Under the pieces are notes generated by a model. It was not told the origin of the DNA. It searched no databases and saw only the letters and a list, made by a program, of their open reading frames with translations. DNA of 64,000 nt from Yoonia sp034652275 (GTDB lineage Bacteria > Pseudomonadota > Alphaproteobacteria > Rhodobacterales > Rhodobacteraceae), in the NCBI RefSeq assembly GCF_034652275.1, contig NZ_JAXIWG010000004.1, positions 336,472 through 400,471 on the forward strand, given 5' to 3'. Shown here piece by piece: positions 51,866 through 60,645 of the stretch (position 1 is the stretch's first letter; each line of letters starts with the position of its first letter). The translations under genes and the position numbers were made by a program.

Positions 51866-52981
51866 TTATCGGGTCAGACGCAGGCCGGTCTCTGGATCAA
51901 ACAGATGGGCGCGGGTCATGTCGGGTTGCAGGCAGCCGGTCGCACCGGGCCGCAAGTCAGGGCGCGGCTCAAGCCGGACCCAGACCGGCCCCAGCGCGTC
52001 GGTCTGCCACAGCGCCAGCGTTTCGGCGCCCAAAGGTTCAAGCAGCTCCAGCCTCGCGGGCAGGCCGGTGCTGGCCAGCCGCAGCGCCTCGGGCCGCATG
52101 CCCAAAGTGACAGGGCCGCGATGGGCCGTGGCGGGGGCGGGCAGGCGCAGGCCGCCTGTCAGCGTCAGCGCGGTATCGGTCAGCACCCCGTCGGCAAAGG
52201 TCATTGCGGGCGCGCCGATGAATTCGGCGACAAAGCGCGATACGGGTGTGTTGTATATCTCCATCGGCGTACCGATCTGCTCGATCCGGCCTGCGTTCAT
52301 CACGACGACGCGGTCGGCCATTGTCATCGCCTCGGTCTGGTCGTGGGTGACATAGATCGTGGTGGTGGGCACGCGGGCATGCATGCGCTTGATCTCGGTG
52401 CGCATGGTCAGGCGCAGGCGGGCGTCGAGGTTGGAGAGCGGTTCGTCGAACAGGAATAGACGCGGATTACGCACGATGGCACGGCCCATGGCGACGCGCT
52501 GTTTCTGTCCGCCCGACAAATCGCCCGGCATCCGGTGCATCAGATCGGTCAGTTCCAGAGCGCGCGCGGCCTCGGCCACGGCGGTCTTGGTGTCGGCGCG
52601 GGACACACCTCTGCGGCGCAGGCCAAAGGCGATGTTCTGCGCGACCGTCATATGCGGATAAAGCGCGTAGTTCTGGAACACCATCGCCACATCGCGCTGG
52701 GCGGCCCCTTGATCGTTGACGCGTTTGCCTGCGATTTCGATATCGCCTGAAGTCGCGCTTTCCAGCCCCGCGATCAGACGTAGCGTTGTGGACTTGCCGC
52801 AACCTGACGGCCCCACCAGCACCACAAATTCATTGGCTGCCACATCAAGGTTGATACCCGCGACGGCCGCGGGTCCGGTGGCGAACCGCTTGACCAGATC
52901 GCGCAGGCGCAGTGTCGCCCCTTGGGGTGCCCTGTCCTGTGCCTGTGCCGGTTGCGGCTGTGCGATATTCAAGTTCATCAT
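51866..52981 (-). CDS. Sugar ABC transporter ATPase (UgpC/MalK-like)
   Basis: 371 aa from the tandem ATG at 52981/52978; further upstream is not family-like. Walker A GPSGCGKST (residues 57-65), Q loop FQNYALYPHM, signature LSGGQKQR, Walker B LFLFDEPLSNLD, and a C-terminal OB-type domain (VTLGMRPEALRL). First gene of the operon; the divergent YbhN gene starts 95 bases away. No sugar-type regulator is adjacent. Confidence 0.92.
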   Translation of the reverse strand: MMNLNIAQPQPAQAQDRAPQGATLRLRDLVKRFATGPAAVAGINLDVAANEFVVLVGPSGCGKSTTLRLIAGLESATSGDIEIAGKRVNDQGAAQRDVAMVFQNYALYPHMTVAQNIAFGLRRRGVSRADTKTAVAEAARALELTDLMHRMPGDLSGGQKQRVAMGRAIVRNPRLFLFDEPLSNLDARLRLTMRTEIKRMHARVPTTTIYVTHDQTEAMTMADRVVVMNAGRIEQIGTPMEIYNTPVSRFVAEFIGAPAMTFADGVLTDTALTLTGGLRLPAPATAHRGPVTLGMRPEALRLASTGLPARLELLEPLGAETLALWQTDALGPVWVRLEPRPDLRPGATGCLQPDMTRAHLFDPETGLRLTR

Positions 52982-53075
52982 CCGAACATAGTGGTAACAC
53001 CGCCGAGGTCCATAGAATCCGGGGAATTGACGGCGGGCGCTTGCAATTCCACACAACTGGCGGATATCTCGACCA

Positions 53076-54050
53076 ATGTCCGAACGCCCTGATCCCCTTC
53101 CGGTTCCGCGCCGCGCCTCTTTCGGGGCAGTGTTGCGCGTTTTGGTGACACTCGCCATCCTTGCGCTGTTATGGCACCTGACCGACGGTCCGCAGGTTCT
53201 GGCGCTTTTGGCGCAGAGCGAATGGCTCTGGCTGCTGGCGGCTTTGGCCAGCGCGCACGGGCAGGTCCTGCTTTCTGCGCTACGCTGGCGGCTGACGGCG
53301 GCACAGCTGGACCAGCCCTTGCGCAAGCGCGATGCCATCGGGGAATACTACCTGTCGCAATTCGTCAATCTGGCGGTGCCGGGCGGTGTGCTGGGCGATG
53401 CAGGCCGCGCCGTGCGCCAGCGCCATCAGGCAGGCATGCTGCGCGCGGCACAGGCGGTGGTGCTGGAACGGCTGGTCGGGCAGGTGGCGCTTTTTGCGGT
53501 GCTGTTCGGCGGCTTCATCGTGGCCATCGCCGTGCCGGGGGGGCTGGTGTTGCCAGACTGGGTCAGTGATATCGTCGGCTGGCTGGCCCTGCTTGTCGTC
53601 GGACTTGTTGGTCTGGGTGCGGTCCTTTCGCGCGTGCCCGGGCCTGTATCGCGCGCAACGGCAGGGTTTCTGGCGGCGCTGCGTCTGGGGCTGCTGGCGC
53701 GCGGCGTCTGGCCGCGTCAGGTGGGCCTCAGCATCGCGATTGTGGCCTGCAATCTGGCAAGTTTCGCGTTTTGCGCTTTTGCGACCGGCACCGACCTGCC
53801 GTTTGTCGCGGTGGTGACGATCCTGCCCTTGATCCTGACCTCGATGATGATCCCGCTGTCGGTGGGTGGCTGGGGCCTGCGCGAAGGGGCAGCCGCCGCG
53901 ATCTGGCCTGTCGTGGGTGCGCAGGCCGAGGCGGGGATCGCGGCCAGCATCGCCTTTGGCCTTGTCATTCTCGCGGCAAGCCTGCCGGGTGTGTGGTTTT
54001 TGCTGTCACAACGGCGGCGTCCGGCGTCTGCGTCCAGCGCGTCAGAATAG
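53076..54050 (+). CDS. YbhN/lysylphosphatidylglycerol-synthase-type TM protein
   Basis: 324 aa with about eight helices: the flippase-like domain of MprF without the synthetase. Typical marks are EYYLSQFVNLAVPGGVLGDAGRAVRQR and PLSVGGWGLREGAAAAIW. These proteins may move lipids across the inner membrane. Its last 86 bases overlap mdoH in antisense. Start ATG 53076. Confidence 0.87.
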   Translation: MSERPDPLPVPRRASFGAVLRVLVTLAILALLWHLTDGPQVLALLAQSEWLWLLAALASAHGQVLLSALRWRLTAAQLDQPLRKRDAIGEYYLSQFVNLAVPGGVLGDAGRAVRQRHQAGMLRAAQAVVLERLVGQVALFAVLFGGFIVAIAVPGGLVLPDWVSDIVGWLALLVVGLVGLGAVLSRVPGPVSRATAGFLAALRLGLLARGVWPRQVGLSIAIVACNLASFAFCAFATGTDLPFVAVVTILPLILTSMMIPLSVGGWGLREGAAAAIWPVVGAQAEAGIAASIAFGLVILAASLPGVWFLLSQRRRPASASSASE

Positions 54051-55749
54051 CGGTGCGGTCGCGCAGAACGGGGCTTGGGTCCAGCGTCTGCGGTGTGGCG
54101 AACAGCCAGCCCTGCGCGGGTTTCGCGGTCGCCGCGATCAGCAGGGGTGCCGCGATCATCGGGGCCATCACCGGCAAGAGCCAAAGAAGAACGCCCGTGG
54201 CAAAGACCAGCGTGACCAGCACCCCGATACAGCCGGCCGACACGATCCAGTGCGCGGCAAGATAGGCCTCGCGCAGGGTCACCGCGCCGCCCGTGCGGTC
54301 CTGCGCTGGCCAGCCGCCATCGCGACCGCGCAGGATCTGCCCGATGGCGCGCAGCTGGTACATCAGCAGGATCGGCGTCAGCAGCGACAGCACAAGCAGT
54401 TCCGCCACAGCCGAAGCCGTGCTGCGGATCACACCGCCAAAGCCGCGTGTGCGCCCGTGCAGGACGGCATCACACAGGTTCAGCGCCTTCGGCAACACCA
54501 GCAGCACCAGCACGCCCACCATCAGCCCTAACGCGATGGCGAAATTGGTGCGCGAGACGACCGGCAGGGTCAGACCCTCGAGCGACAGGCGGATCGTGCC
54601 CGAGGCCAGCGCCTCCGTCAGGATACTGGTCAGCACGAACCCCATCCAGACAGGGGCAAGCAGATAAGCGAAGATGCCTTGCACAAAGACAAACCTGCTC
54701 CATCCGGGCAAACCCTGCACAGCGACAAGGCGCAGATGCTGCAGATTGCCCTGACACCAGCGCCGGTCGCGTTTGGCGTGGTCGATCAGCGTTTCGGGCG
54801 TTTCCTCGAAACTGCCGCCAAGGTCGGTGTCGAGCCTGACGTTCCAGCCGCCGCGCGCCATCAGTGCGGCCTCGACGTAGTCATGGCTCATGATCGGGCC
54901 ACCGAAGGGCGGTGCGCCGGGCAGGTCGGGCAGCCCGCAGCTTTGCGCGAAAGCACGAATGCGGATGATCGCGTTATGCCCCCAGAACGGACCCGTGCGC
55001 CCTTGCAGTCGTGCCAGACCACGCGCGAAGACGGGGCCGTGAAAGCCAGCCGCGAATTGCATCAGCCGCGCAAAGCGTGACCGCGCATTCACCACCACGG
55101 GCAAGGTCTGAAGCAGCCCCAGCGCGGGGTCGGCCTGCAACCGCAGCGCCATGTCCCGCATCGTTGCTCCTTCCATGATGCTGTCGGCGTCCAGAATGAT
55201 GGCGTAATCATAGGCCGCACCCGAGGTGCGGATGAAATCCGCAATATTGCCCGCCTTGCGCCCTTGGTTGTCGGCGCGCCTGCGGTAAAAGATGCGGCCT
55301 TCGCCAAGGTTTTCCTGCAACAGCCGCAGGTACCAGTGCCGTTCCTGCGCGGCTTGGGCATCGTCCTGCGTGTCCGACAGGATCGCGAAATCAAAGCCCG
55401 CGCCATTCGTTGCCTGCCGCAAGGAGGCGTCCATCGCGGCGATGCGCGAAAAGGTGGCGGCGGGGTCTTCGGCAAAGATCGGCACAAGCACGACCACGCG
55501 GGCCCGCAACGGCGCGTCAAGTGGCGGATGGCGGGGCGGGCGCGCCACAAGGCCCAGTATGGCCAGCGCCGCACCCCATGCCAGCCAGAAGGTCGCGATC
55601 AACACCAGCGCGGCGCGCAAAAGGTCGAGAGCGGTGATCCCGCCGATCGTGCCGAAGATCAAAAACACACCGCCCGCCGTCAGCGCCGTGGCGGCGCAGG
55701 CCGCGATCACCAGAAAACGCAACATCACGGGCGTTGCTTGGGCGGGCAT
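53965..55749 (-). CDS. mdoH: Glucan biosynthesis glucosyltransferase (OpgH/MdoH)
   Basis: 594 aa; GT2 membrane enzyme that polymerises osmoregulated periplasmic glucans from UDP-glucose. Glycosyltransferase motifs: LVPIFAEDP (89-97), DADS (187-190), TGPFWGHNAIIR, GPIMSHDYVEAA and the RRWCQGNLQH block. Helices frame the cytoplasmic domain. opgG, its usual partner, is not in the window; a short ORF stands directly upstream. It overlaps the YbhN gene tail by 86 bases. Confidence 0.93.
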   Translation of the reverse strand: MPAQATPVMLRFLVIAACAATALTAGGVFLIFGTIGGITALDLLRAALVLIATFWLAWGAALAILGLVARPPRHPPLDAPLRARVVVLVPIFAEDPAATFSRIAAMDASLRQATNGAGFDFAILSDTQDDAQAAQERHWYLRLLQENLGEGRIFYRRRADNQGRKAGNIADFIRTSGAAYDYAIILDADSIMEGATMRDMALRLQADPALGLLQTLPVVVNARSRFARLMQFAAGFHGPVFARGLARLQGRTGPFWGHNAIIRIRAFAQSCGLPDLPGAPPFGGPIMSHDYVEAALMARGGWNVRLDTDLGGSFEETPETLIDHAKRDRRWCQGNLQHLRLVAVQGLPGWSRFVFVQGIFAYLLAPVWMGFVLTSILTEALASGTIRLSLEGLTLPVVSRTNFAIALGLMVGVLVLLVLPKALNLCDAVLHGRTRGFGGVIRSTASAVAELLVLSLLTPILLMYQLRAIGQILRGRDGGWPAQDRTGGAVTLREAYLAAHWIVSAGCIGVLVTLVFATGVLLWLLPVMAPMIAAPLLIAATAKPAQGWLFATPQTLDPSPVLRDRTAILTRWTQTPDAAVVTAKTTHPAGLPRE

Positions 55750-55926
55750 CTACTGGCGCGCACGTGGCGCAATCATGGCCCAGAGCCGCCAGAACAGGCC
55801 CGCCATCTCTGCCGGACCCGCGTTTGACAGGTCCTGAGGCGCAAAGGCCATAGGCGCATCGGGCAGGGCCTGCGCGGGCGAGGATGCGCCTGTGTGCGAC
55901 GCTGATCTGGCAGGTGGTTGCGCCAT
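55750..55926 (-). CDS. Short ORF directly ahead of mdoH
   Basis: 58 aa from ATG 55926; the stop abuts the mdoH ATG (TAG then ATG). The C-terminal part PAEMAGLFWRLWAMIAPRARQ is hydrophobic-cationic, the rest Ala/Pro-rich. In other genomes an N-terminal region with similar composition belongs to MdoH itself, so this may be a detached N-terminus or a small leader protein. An upstream ATG (56142) gives a 130 aa version that looks less convincing. Confidence 0.4.
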   Translation of the reverse strand: MAQPPARSASHTGASSPAQALPDAPMAFAPQDLSNAGPAEMAGLFWRLWAMIAPRARQ

Positions 55927-56117
55927 GACGCCCCCGTGCTGTTGCCGTGCCTCAAGGGCCGCGGCCAGTTGCTTTGCGCAAAACATAGGTCTGGTGGTGG
56001 CTTTGGCCAGTCCGGCAATCTGGTCACATCGGGGGCCTGCGCGTCGCAAACGGACGATCAGGGCGCAGGCGGCCGCTGTAGCCTTGGGGCTGAGCCACAT
56101 CCGAAGGACCCGCAGAT

Positions 56118-57032
56118 TTGTCTGTCGCCACACCAACCGCACCCGCGCTGCCTGCCCACCGCCAAGGCGTGTTGCTGGTCTTTGCGGCAGGCGTGCTGTG
56201 GTCCACGGTCGGCCTTGGCGTGCGGTTGATCGAGGATGCGGTGGTCTGGCAAATCCTGTTCTATCGGTCAGTCAGCCTGTCGCTGTTCTTGTATATCGTG
56301 ATCCGGTGGCGCAGCGGCGGGCAGGTGTTCGCGCAGGTCCGGCGCTGCGGGCGGGCAGGGGTCGTAGGCGGGCTTGCTCTGGTCGCGGCCTACGCGGGCG
56401 GTATCTATGCCATTCAGGCCACATCGGTGGCCAATGCGATGCTGCTTTTTGCCACGGCACCTTTTATGGCCGCCGTGCTGGGGTGGGTGGTTCTGGGCGA
56501 AGCCGTGCGCCGCGCGACATGGGGGGCAATCGGTGTGGCGATCGCGGGTATTGCGGTCATGGTCGCGGACCAGACGGGCGGGGTCACGCTGCACGGATCG
56601 TTGGCGGCACTGGGGTCGGCGCTGGGTTTTGCGGTCTTCACCGTCGCATTGCGCTGGGGCAAGGCGGCCGAGATGATGCCTGCGGTCTTTCTGTCGGGCC
56701 TGTTCGGGATTGGCCTGATGTTCGTGATCTGCATGGCGCTTGGCCTGCCGCTGGTCCTGTCGCCGCGCGATGGCGGGCTTGCGATGGGCATGGGCGTGTT
56801 TCAGGTCGGCGCGGGGCTGGTCCTGTATACGCTGGGATCAAAAAGCCTGCCTGCGGCCGAACTCGCCCTGCTGTCGCTGGCCGAAGTGCTGCTCGGCCCG
56901 TTTTGGGTCTGGCTGTTTTTGGGCGAGGCCGCGGGGGCGAACACGCTGATCGGCGGGACAGTCCTGCTGGCGGCCATCGCGGGCAATGCGCTGTCGGGCA
57001 AAAGACGCAAGCCGCCCCCTATATCGCCCTGA
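56118..57032 (+). CDS. EamA/DMT-family transporter
   Basis: 304 aa, about ten helices in two EamA repeats (ATSVANAMLLFATAPFMAAVLGWVVLGEAV in the first, LPAAELALLSLAEVLLGPFWVWLFLGEA in the second). Start is a TTG at 56118; no ATG fits better. Divergent from the mdoH region. Substrate unknown. Confidence 0.87.
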   Translation: MSVATPTAPALPAHRQGVLLVFAAGVLWSTVGLGVRLIEDAVVWQILFYRSVSLSLFLYIVIRWRSGGQVFAQVRRCGRAGVVGGLALVAAYAGGIYAIQATSVANAMLLFATAPFMAAVLGWVVLGEAVRRATWGAIGVAIAGIAVMVADQTGGVTLHGSLAALGSALGFAVFTVALRWGKAAEMMPAVFLSGLFGIGLMFVICMALGLPLVLSPRDGGLAMGMGVFQVGAGLVLYTLGSKSLPAAELALLSLAEVLLGPFWVWLFLGEAAGANTLIGGTVLLAAIAGNALSGKRRKPPPISP

Positions 57033-57138
57033 CGCATGCGCGGAGTGGAACCTTTGCCTTTGGAAAACGCTATGTTAGCGTGACGTCTTGCCGTAAGCAG
57101 ACCGCCGCAAGATGCAACTGACCAAGGAATAGGGATTG

Positions 57139-57984
57139 ATGGCCGCGCTCAAAACGATCTGGCAGACAGGGGTCGCCGTAGTCGACACGGCGGGCGAAAA
57201 GCACCTTGGCCTGATTGCGGCAGGGGTCGCCTTTTTCGGGATGTTCGGGATCTTCCCGGGCCTTGCCGCGATCATCGCGATATTCGGGCTGATGGCCGAC
57301 CCTGTCGCGATCGCCGACCAGTTGACGCTGATGGAGGATATCATCCCCGATGACGCCTACCGCTTGCTGGAAAACCAGATCAACGGGCTGGTCAATGCGC
57401 CGTCCCAGGCGCTTGGCTGGGCCAGCGTCGTGTCGATCCTCGTGGCGCTCTGGTCGTGCCGTGCCGCTGTCGGTGCGCTGATCGGCGGGCTGAACGCGAT
57501 TGCGGGGCAAAAGCAGCGCAGCGGGTTGCGGCAGGTCGCGGTCGCGCTTTTGCTGACCTTTGCGCTGGTGTTTCTGGCGATCATCGCGGTCAATGTCGTG
57601 ATCGTACTGCCCATCGTGATGGCCGTCTTGCCGATCCCCGAGGGCACGGCATGGCTGCTTGAAGGGCTGCGCTGGATCGTGGCGCTCTGCGTGTTGCTGG
57701 CGGCACTGGGGTTGCTTTACCGTTTTGGCCCGGTACGGATCGAAAGCCGGGGGCGGTGGGTCACGGTCGGCGCGCTGGTGGTAATCGTGCTGTGGATCGC
57801 GGCCTCGGCGGGGCTGTCGTTCTATCTGACCAATTTCGCAAGCTACAACGAAGTTTACGGCTCGATTGGGGCGGTGATCGGCATGATGCTTTGGCTTTAC
57901 GTCAGCGCCTATCTGATCCTGCTGGGCGCGGCGCTGAACATGCATGTGCATGGCAGGCGCGCCAAGGATGCCGAAGCCACCTAA
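57139..57984 (+). CDS. YihY/virulence factor BrkB family membrane protein
   Basis: 281 aa from ATG 57139 (a TTG overlaps it at 57136). Six helices; the AALWSCRAAVGALIGGLNAI-like segment (ILVALWSCRAAVGALI), FASYNEVYGSIGAVIGMMLWLYVSAYLILLGAALN and the N-terminal LAAGVAFFGMFGIFPGLAA are the family hallmarks. Formerly called RNase BN in error; function not settled. Confidence 0.92.
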   Translation: MAALKTIWQTGVAVVDTAGEKHLGLIAAGVAFFGMFGIFPGLAAIIAIFGLMADPVAIADQLTLMEDIIPDDAYRLLENQINGLVNAPSQALGWASVVSILVALWSCRAAVGALIGGLNAIAGQKQRSGLRQVAVALLLTFALVFLAIIAVNVVIVLPIVMAVLPIPEGTAWLLEGLRWIVALCVLLAALGLLYRFGPVRIESRGRWVTVGALVVIVLWIAASAGLSFYLTNFASYNEVYGSIGAVIGMMLWLYVSAYLILLGAALNMHVHGRRAKDAEAT

Positions 57985-58010
57985 CTGTCCGGGCCCTTGC
58001 GGGCCTCGGT

Positions 58011-58044
58011 GCCTCCGGCGGGGATATTTTTACTCGGAAGATGG
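58011..58044 (+). repeat. Dispersed intergenic motif, copy 4
   Basis: GCCTCCGGCGGGGATATTTT then TACTCGGAAGATGG, filling most of the gap between two convergent genes (yihY-like and kynU). GGGCC-type inverted bases precede it (57991-58005). It closely matches copy 2. Confidence 0.7.
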
Positions 58045-58046
58045 TG

Positions 58047-59255
58047 TCAGGTGACGGCCGCCTTTTGCCGATATGCGGGCGCGTCCCAGAGCTTGTCGGT
58101 CATCACTTTGGCGATGATCTCGACCGCGCGTGCCACGTCGCCTGCGTCGATAAAGAGTGGCGTGAAGCCAAAGCGCATGATGTCGGGCGCGCGGAAATCG
58201 CCGACCACGCCTTGCGCGATACAGGCCTGCATCGCGGCATAGCCGTCGGCGAAACGGAACGACACCTGTGACCCGCGCTGTGCGGGATCGCGCGGGCTGG
58301 CGAGGCTTAGCATGGGGCAGGCGGCTTCAATCCCCGCGATGAACTGTTCGGTCAGCGCGATGGAGGCTTGGCGGATGTCGTGCAGGTCGATCTGGTCCCA
58401 GATGTCGAGCGAGGCGTCGAGGGCTGCGAGTTGCAGCACAGGCGGCGTGCCAACGCGCATCCGTTCGATCCCGGTGCCGGGGCGGTAGCCCGCCTCGAAG
58501 GCGAATGGGGCGGCATGGCCGAGCCAGCCCGACAGCGCAGGCTGGCAGCGGTCGATATGGCAGGGGGCCACATAGATGAACGCGGGCGCGCCCGGTCCGC
58601 CGTTGAGGTATTTGTAGGTGCAGCCCACCGCGAAATCGGCGCCGCAGCCTGCCACATCGACGGGCAGCGCGCCTGCCGAATGCGCCAGATCCCAGATCGC
58701 AATCGCCCCGGCGTCATGCGCCTTTTGCGTCAGGGCGGCCATGTCATGCATCCGCCCCGTGCGGTAATCGACCTGCGTCAGCATCAGCACGGCAAGATCG
58801 CTGTCGATATGATCCGCCACATCCTCGGGGGCGACGACGCGCAATTCATAGCCGCGGTCCAGCGACCGGATCAGCCCTTCGGCCATGTAGATATCGGAGG
58901 GGAAATTGCCGCTGTCGGTCAGGATCACCCGCCTGTCAGGCACCAGATCAAGCGCGGCGGCCAGCGCCTGATAGACCTTGACCGAGAGCGTATCGCCCAG
59001 AACCGTATGCCCCGGTTCCGCCCCGATGAGCCGCCCGATCCGGTCGGCGTAGCTGGTGGGTTGCGCCATCCAGCCTGCGCGGTTCCAGCCGGTGATGACC
59101 ATCTCGCCCCATTCGCGTGTCACGCAATCATTGATCCGTGCGGCGGCGGCGCGCGGCAAAGGCCCCAGCGAATTGCCGTCCAGATAGATCATGTCGGCGG
59201 GCATCTGGAACATCGCCTTGGTCTGGGAAAAGTCGCGGAACATGGTTTTGGTCAT
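58047..59255 (-). CDS. kynU: Kynureninase
   Basis: 402 aa from MTKTMFRDFS at 59255; upstream in-frame codons belong to the SDR gene. PLP enzyme of tryptophan breakdown, cleaving kynurenine to anthranilate and alanine. Visible: MIYLDGNSLGPLP, the DSGNFPSDIYMAEG block, AIWDLAHSAGALP, and PLP lysine K215 in CTYKYLNGGPG. It overlaps the SDR gene by four bases (ATGA), so the two are one unit. kynA and kynB are not in the window. Confidence 0.94.
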   Translation of the reverse strand: MTKTMFRDFSQTKAMFQMPADMIYLDGNSLGPLPRAAAARINDCVTREWGEMVITGWNRAGWMAQPTSYADRIGRLIGAEPGHTVLGDTLSVKVYQALAAALDLVPDRRVILTDSGNFPSDIYMAEGLIRSLDRGYELRVVAPEDVADHIDSDLAVLMLTQVDYRTGRMHDMAALTQKAHDAGAIAIWDLAHSAGALPVDVAGCGADFAVGCTYKYLNGGPGAPAFIYVAPCHIDRCQPALSGWLGHAAPFAFEAGYRPGTGIERMRVGTPPVLQLAALDASLDIWDQIDLHDIRQASIALTEQFIAGIEAACPMLSLASPRDPAQRGSQVSFRFADGYAAMQACIAQGVVGDFRAPDIMRFGFTPLFIDAGDVARAVEIIAKVMTDKLWDAPAYRQKAAVT

Positions 59256-60010
59256 ACTTGGCCTCCTGCAATCTGGATCGTCTGCCCGTTCACGCTGCGC
59301 GCGCCATCCGAACACAGCCATAGGGCGGCGGCGGTGGTCTCGTCCACCTCGAGCAGGCGGCGGTGGCGGTTGCCCTTGGCGATCAGGTCTATCGCGCCTG
59401 CCTCGTCCACCGCGAACCTGTTCATCAGGCCGGGCAACTGGTTGTGGACGATCGCCGTGTCCACATAGCCGGGGCAGAGCGCGTTGAAGGTGATCGGGTG
59501 GGCCATGTATTCCTCGGACAATCCACGGATCAGTCCGATCACGCCGTGTTTGCTGACGGTGTAAGGGATCGCGTTTTTGAGCCCGCGCACGCCCGCGATG
59601 GAGGAGACAACGATCATCCGCGCGGCCATGTCGGGTGGCAAGGTTTCCAGCGCCGCCTGAAAGGTCAGAAATACACCGTCAAGGTTCGTGGCCATCGTCT
59701 TGCGCCATGCGGCCAGCGATGTTTTCGCAAAAGGCCCGCCTTCGGCGATCCCCGCATTGGCCACGCAGATCTGCACCGGGCCGCGTGCGGCAGCAGCAGA
59801 GGCGATGCCGTCACGGACGGAGGATTCGTCATCCACATCCATGACCAGCGCATGCAGACGGGGATGGGTTGCTGCGACCTCTGCCAGTCTCGCGCCATTG
59901 CGTCCTGTGATCGTGACCGCGGCACCCGCCGCGGCCAAGGCCAGCGCGATGCCTTTGCCGATCCCTGTGCCGCCGCCTGTCACCAGCGCGTGTTTGCCTG
60001 CATGTTCCAT
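59252..60010 (-). CDS. Short-chain dehydrogenase/reductase
   Basis: 252 aa, full SDR: cofactor motif VTGGGTGIGKGIA (residues 10-22), NAG in CVANAGIAEGG, catalytic S in VVSSIAGVRG, Y and K in YTVSKHG, and a 3-hydroxybutyrate-dehydrogenase-like C-terminus. Substrate uncertain. As first gene of a pair with kynU, it may act in aromatic amino acid or fatty acid breakdown. Confidence 0.88.
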   Translation of the reverse strand: MEHAGKHALVTGGGTGIGKGIALALAAAGAAVTITGRNGARLAEVAATHPRLHALVMDVDDESSVRDGIASAAAARGPVQICVANAGIAEGGPFAKTSLAAWRKTMATNLDGVFLTFQAALETLPPDMAARMIVVSSIAGVRGLKNAIPYTVSKHGVIGLIRGLSEEYMAHPITFNALCPGYVDTAIVHNQLPGLMNRFAVDEAGAIDLIAKGNRHRRLLEVDETTAAALWLCSDGARSVNGQTIQIAGGQV

Positions 60011-60091
60011 GTTGCCTCCCCGGTAGTTGCGCCCATGCTACCCGCACGGCGGGCATGGACAAGGGCAAAGCGGCGGGTCACAACGTCAGCC

Positions 60092-60541
60092 ATGAAATGG
60101 ATCGACATTCCCCCTGTCTGGCTTGTGCTGGCGCTTGTCATGACGTGGCAGGTTAGTGTGCTGCAGCCGCAGGTGCTGGCCATCAGCCATCCGGCGCTGG
60201 ACTTGCTGGGCGGCCTGCTGGTGGGCGCTGGCCTTGTGCTGATGCTGCTGGCCGTGGCCGAGATGCGCAAGCGCAAGACCACCGTCATTCCCCATATGGA
60301 AGCGGATGCGCTGGTCACCACCGGCGTGTTCGCCCGCAGCCGCAATCCGATCTATCTGGGCGATGCGCTGATCCTTGCGGGGCTGGCCCTGCGCTGGGAT
60401 GCGCCTGTCGCACTGCTGCTGGTGCCTTTGTTCATGGCCACGCTGACCCAGCGCTTTATCCTGCCCGAAGAGGACCGCCTGCGCCGCAAGTTCCGCGCCG
60501 ATTTTGCGCGGTATTGCGAAAAGACCCGCCGCTGGCTGTGA
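60092..60541 (+). CDS. Isoprenylcysteine carboxyl methyltransferase-like membrane protein
   Basis: 149 aa from MKWIDIPPVWL. Four helices. Conserved PEMT/ICMT-type segment: VTTGVFARSRNPIYLGDALILAGLAL and LPEEDRLRRKFRADFARYCEKTRRWL. SAM-dependent methylation of a lipid or isoprenoid is likely for this fold; substrate not known. Long in-frame extension upstream to 59363 is antisense to the SDR gene and rejected. Confidence 0.87.
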   Translation: MKWIDIPPVWLVLALVMTWQVSVLQPQVLAISHPALDLLGGLLVGAGLVLMLLAVAEMRKRKTTVIPHMEADALVTTGVFARSRNPIYLGDALILAGLALRWDAPVALLLVPLFMATLTQRFILPEEDRLRRKFRADFARYCEKTRRWL

Positions 60542-60645
60542 CTGTTAGCGCACGACAGGAAAGGACTTGCAGCCATTCCCTTGTGAAACAATCTTTCGCG
60601 CGCTAAGTCCGTTGCGACTGCTGACACAAATATGGGGGATGGTCC

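Noticed and set aside
49537..52110. 857-codon open frame antisense to the sugar ABC operon
   Set aside because: High-GC shadow frame: low complexity, His/Gln/Arg-rich, and opposite three clear transporter genes.
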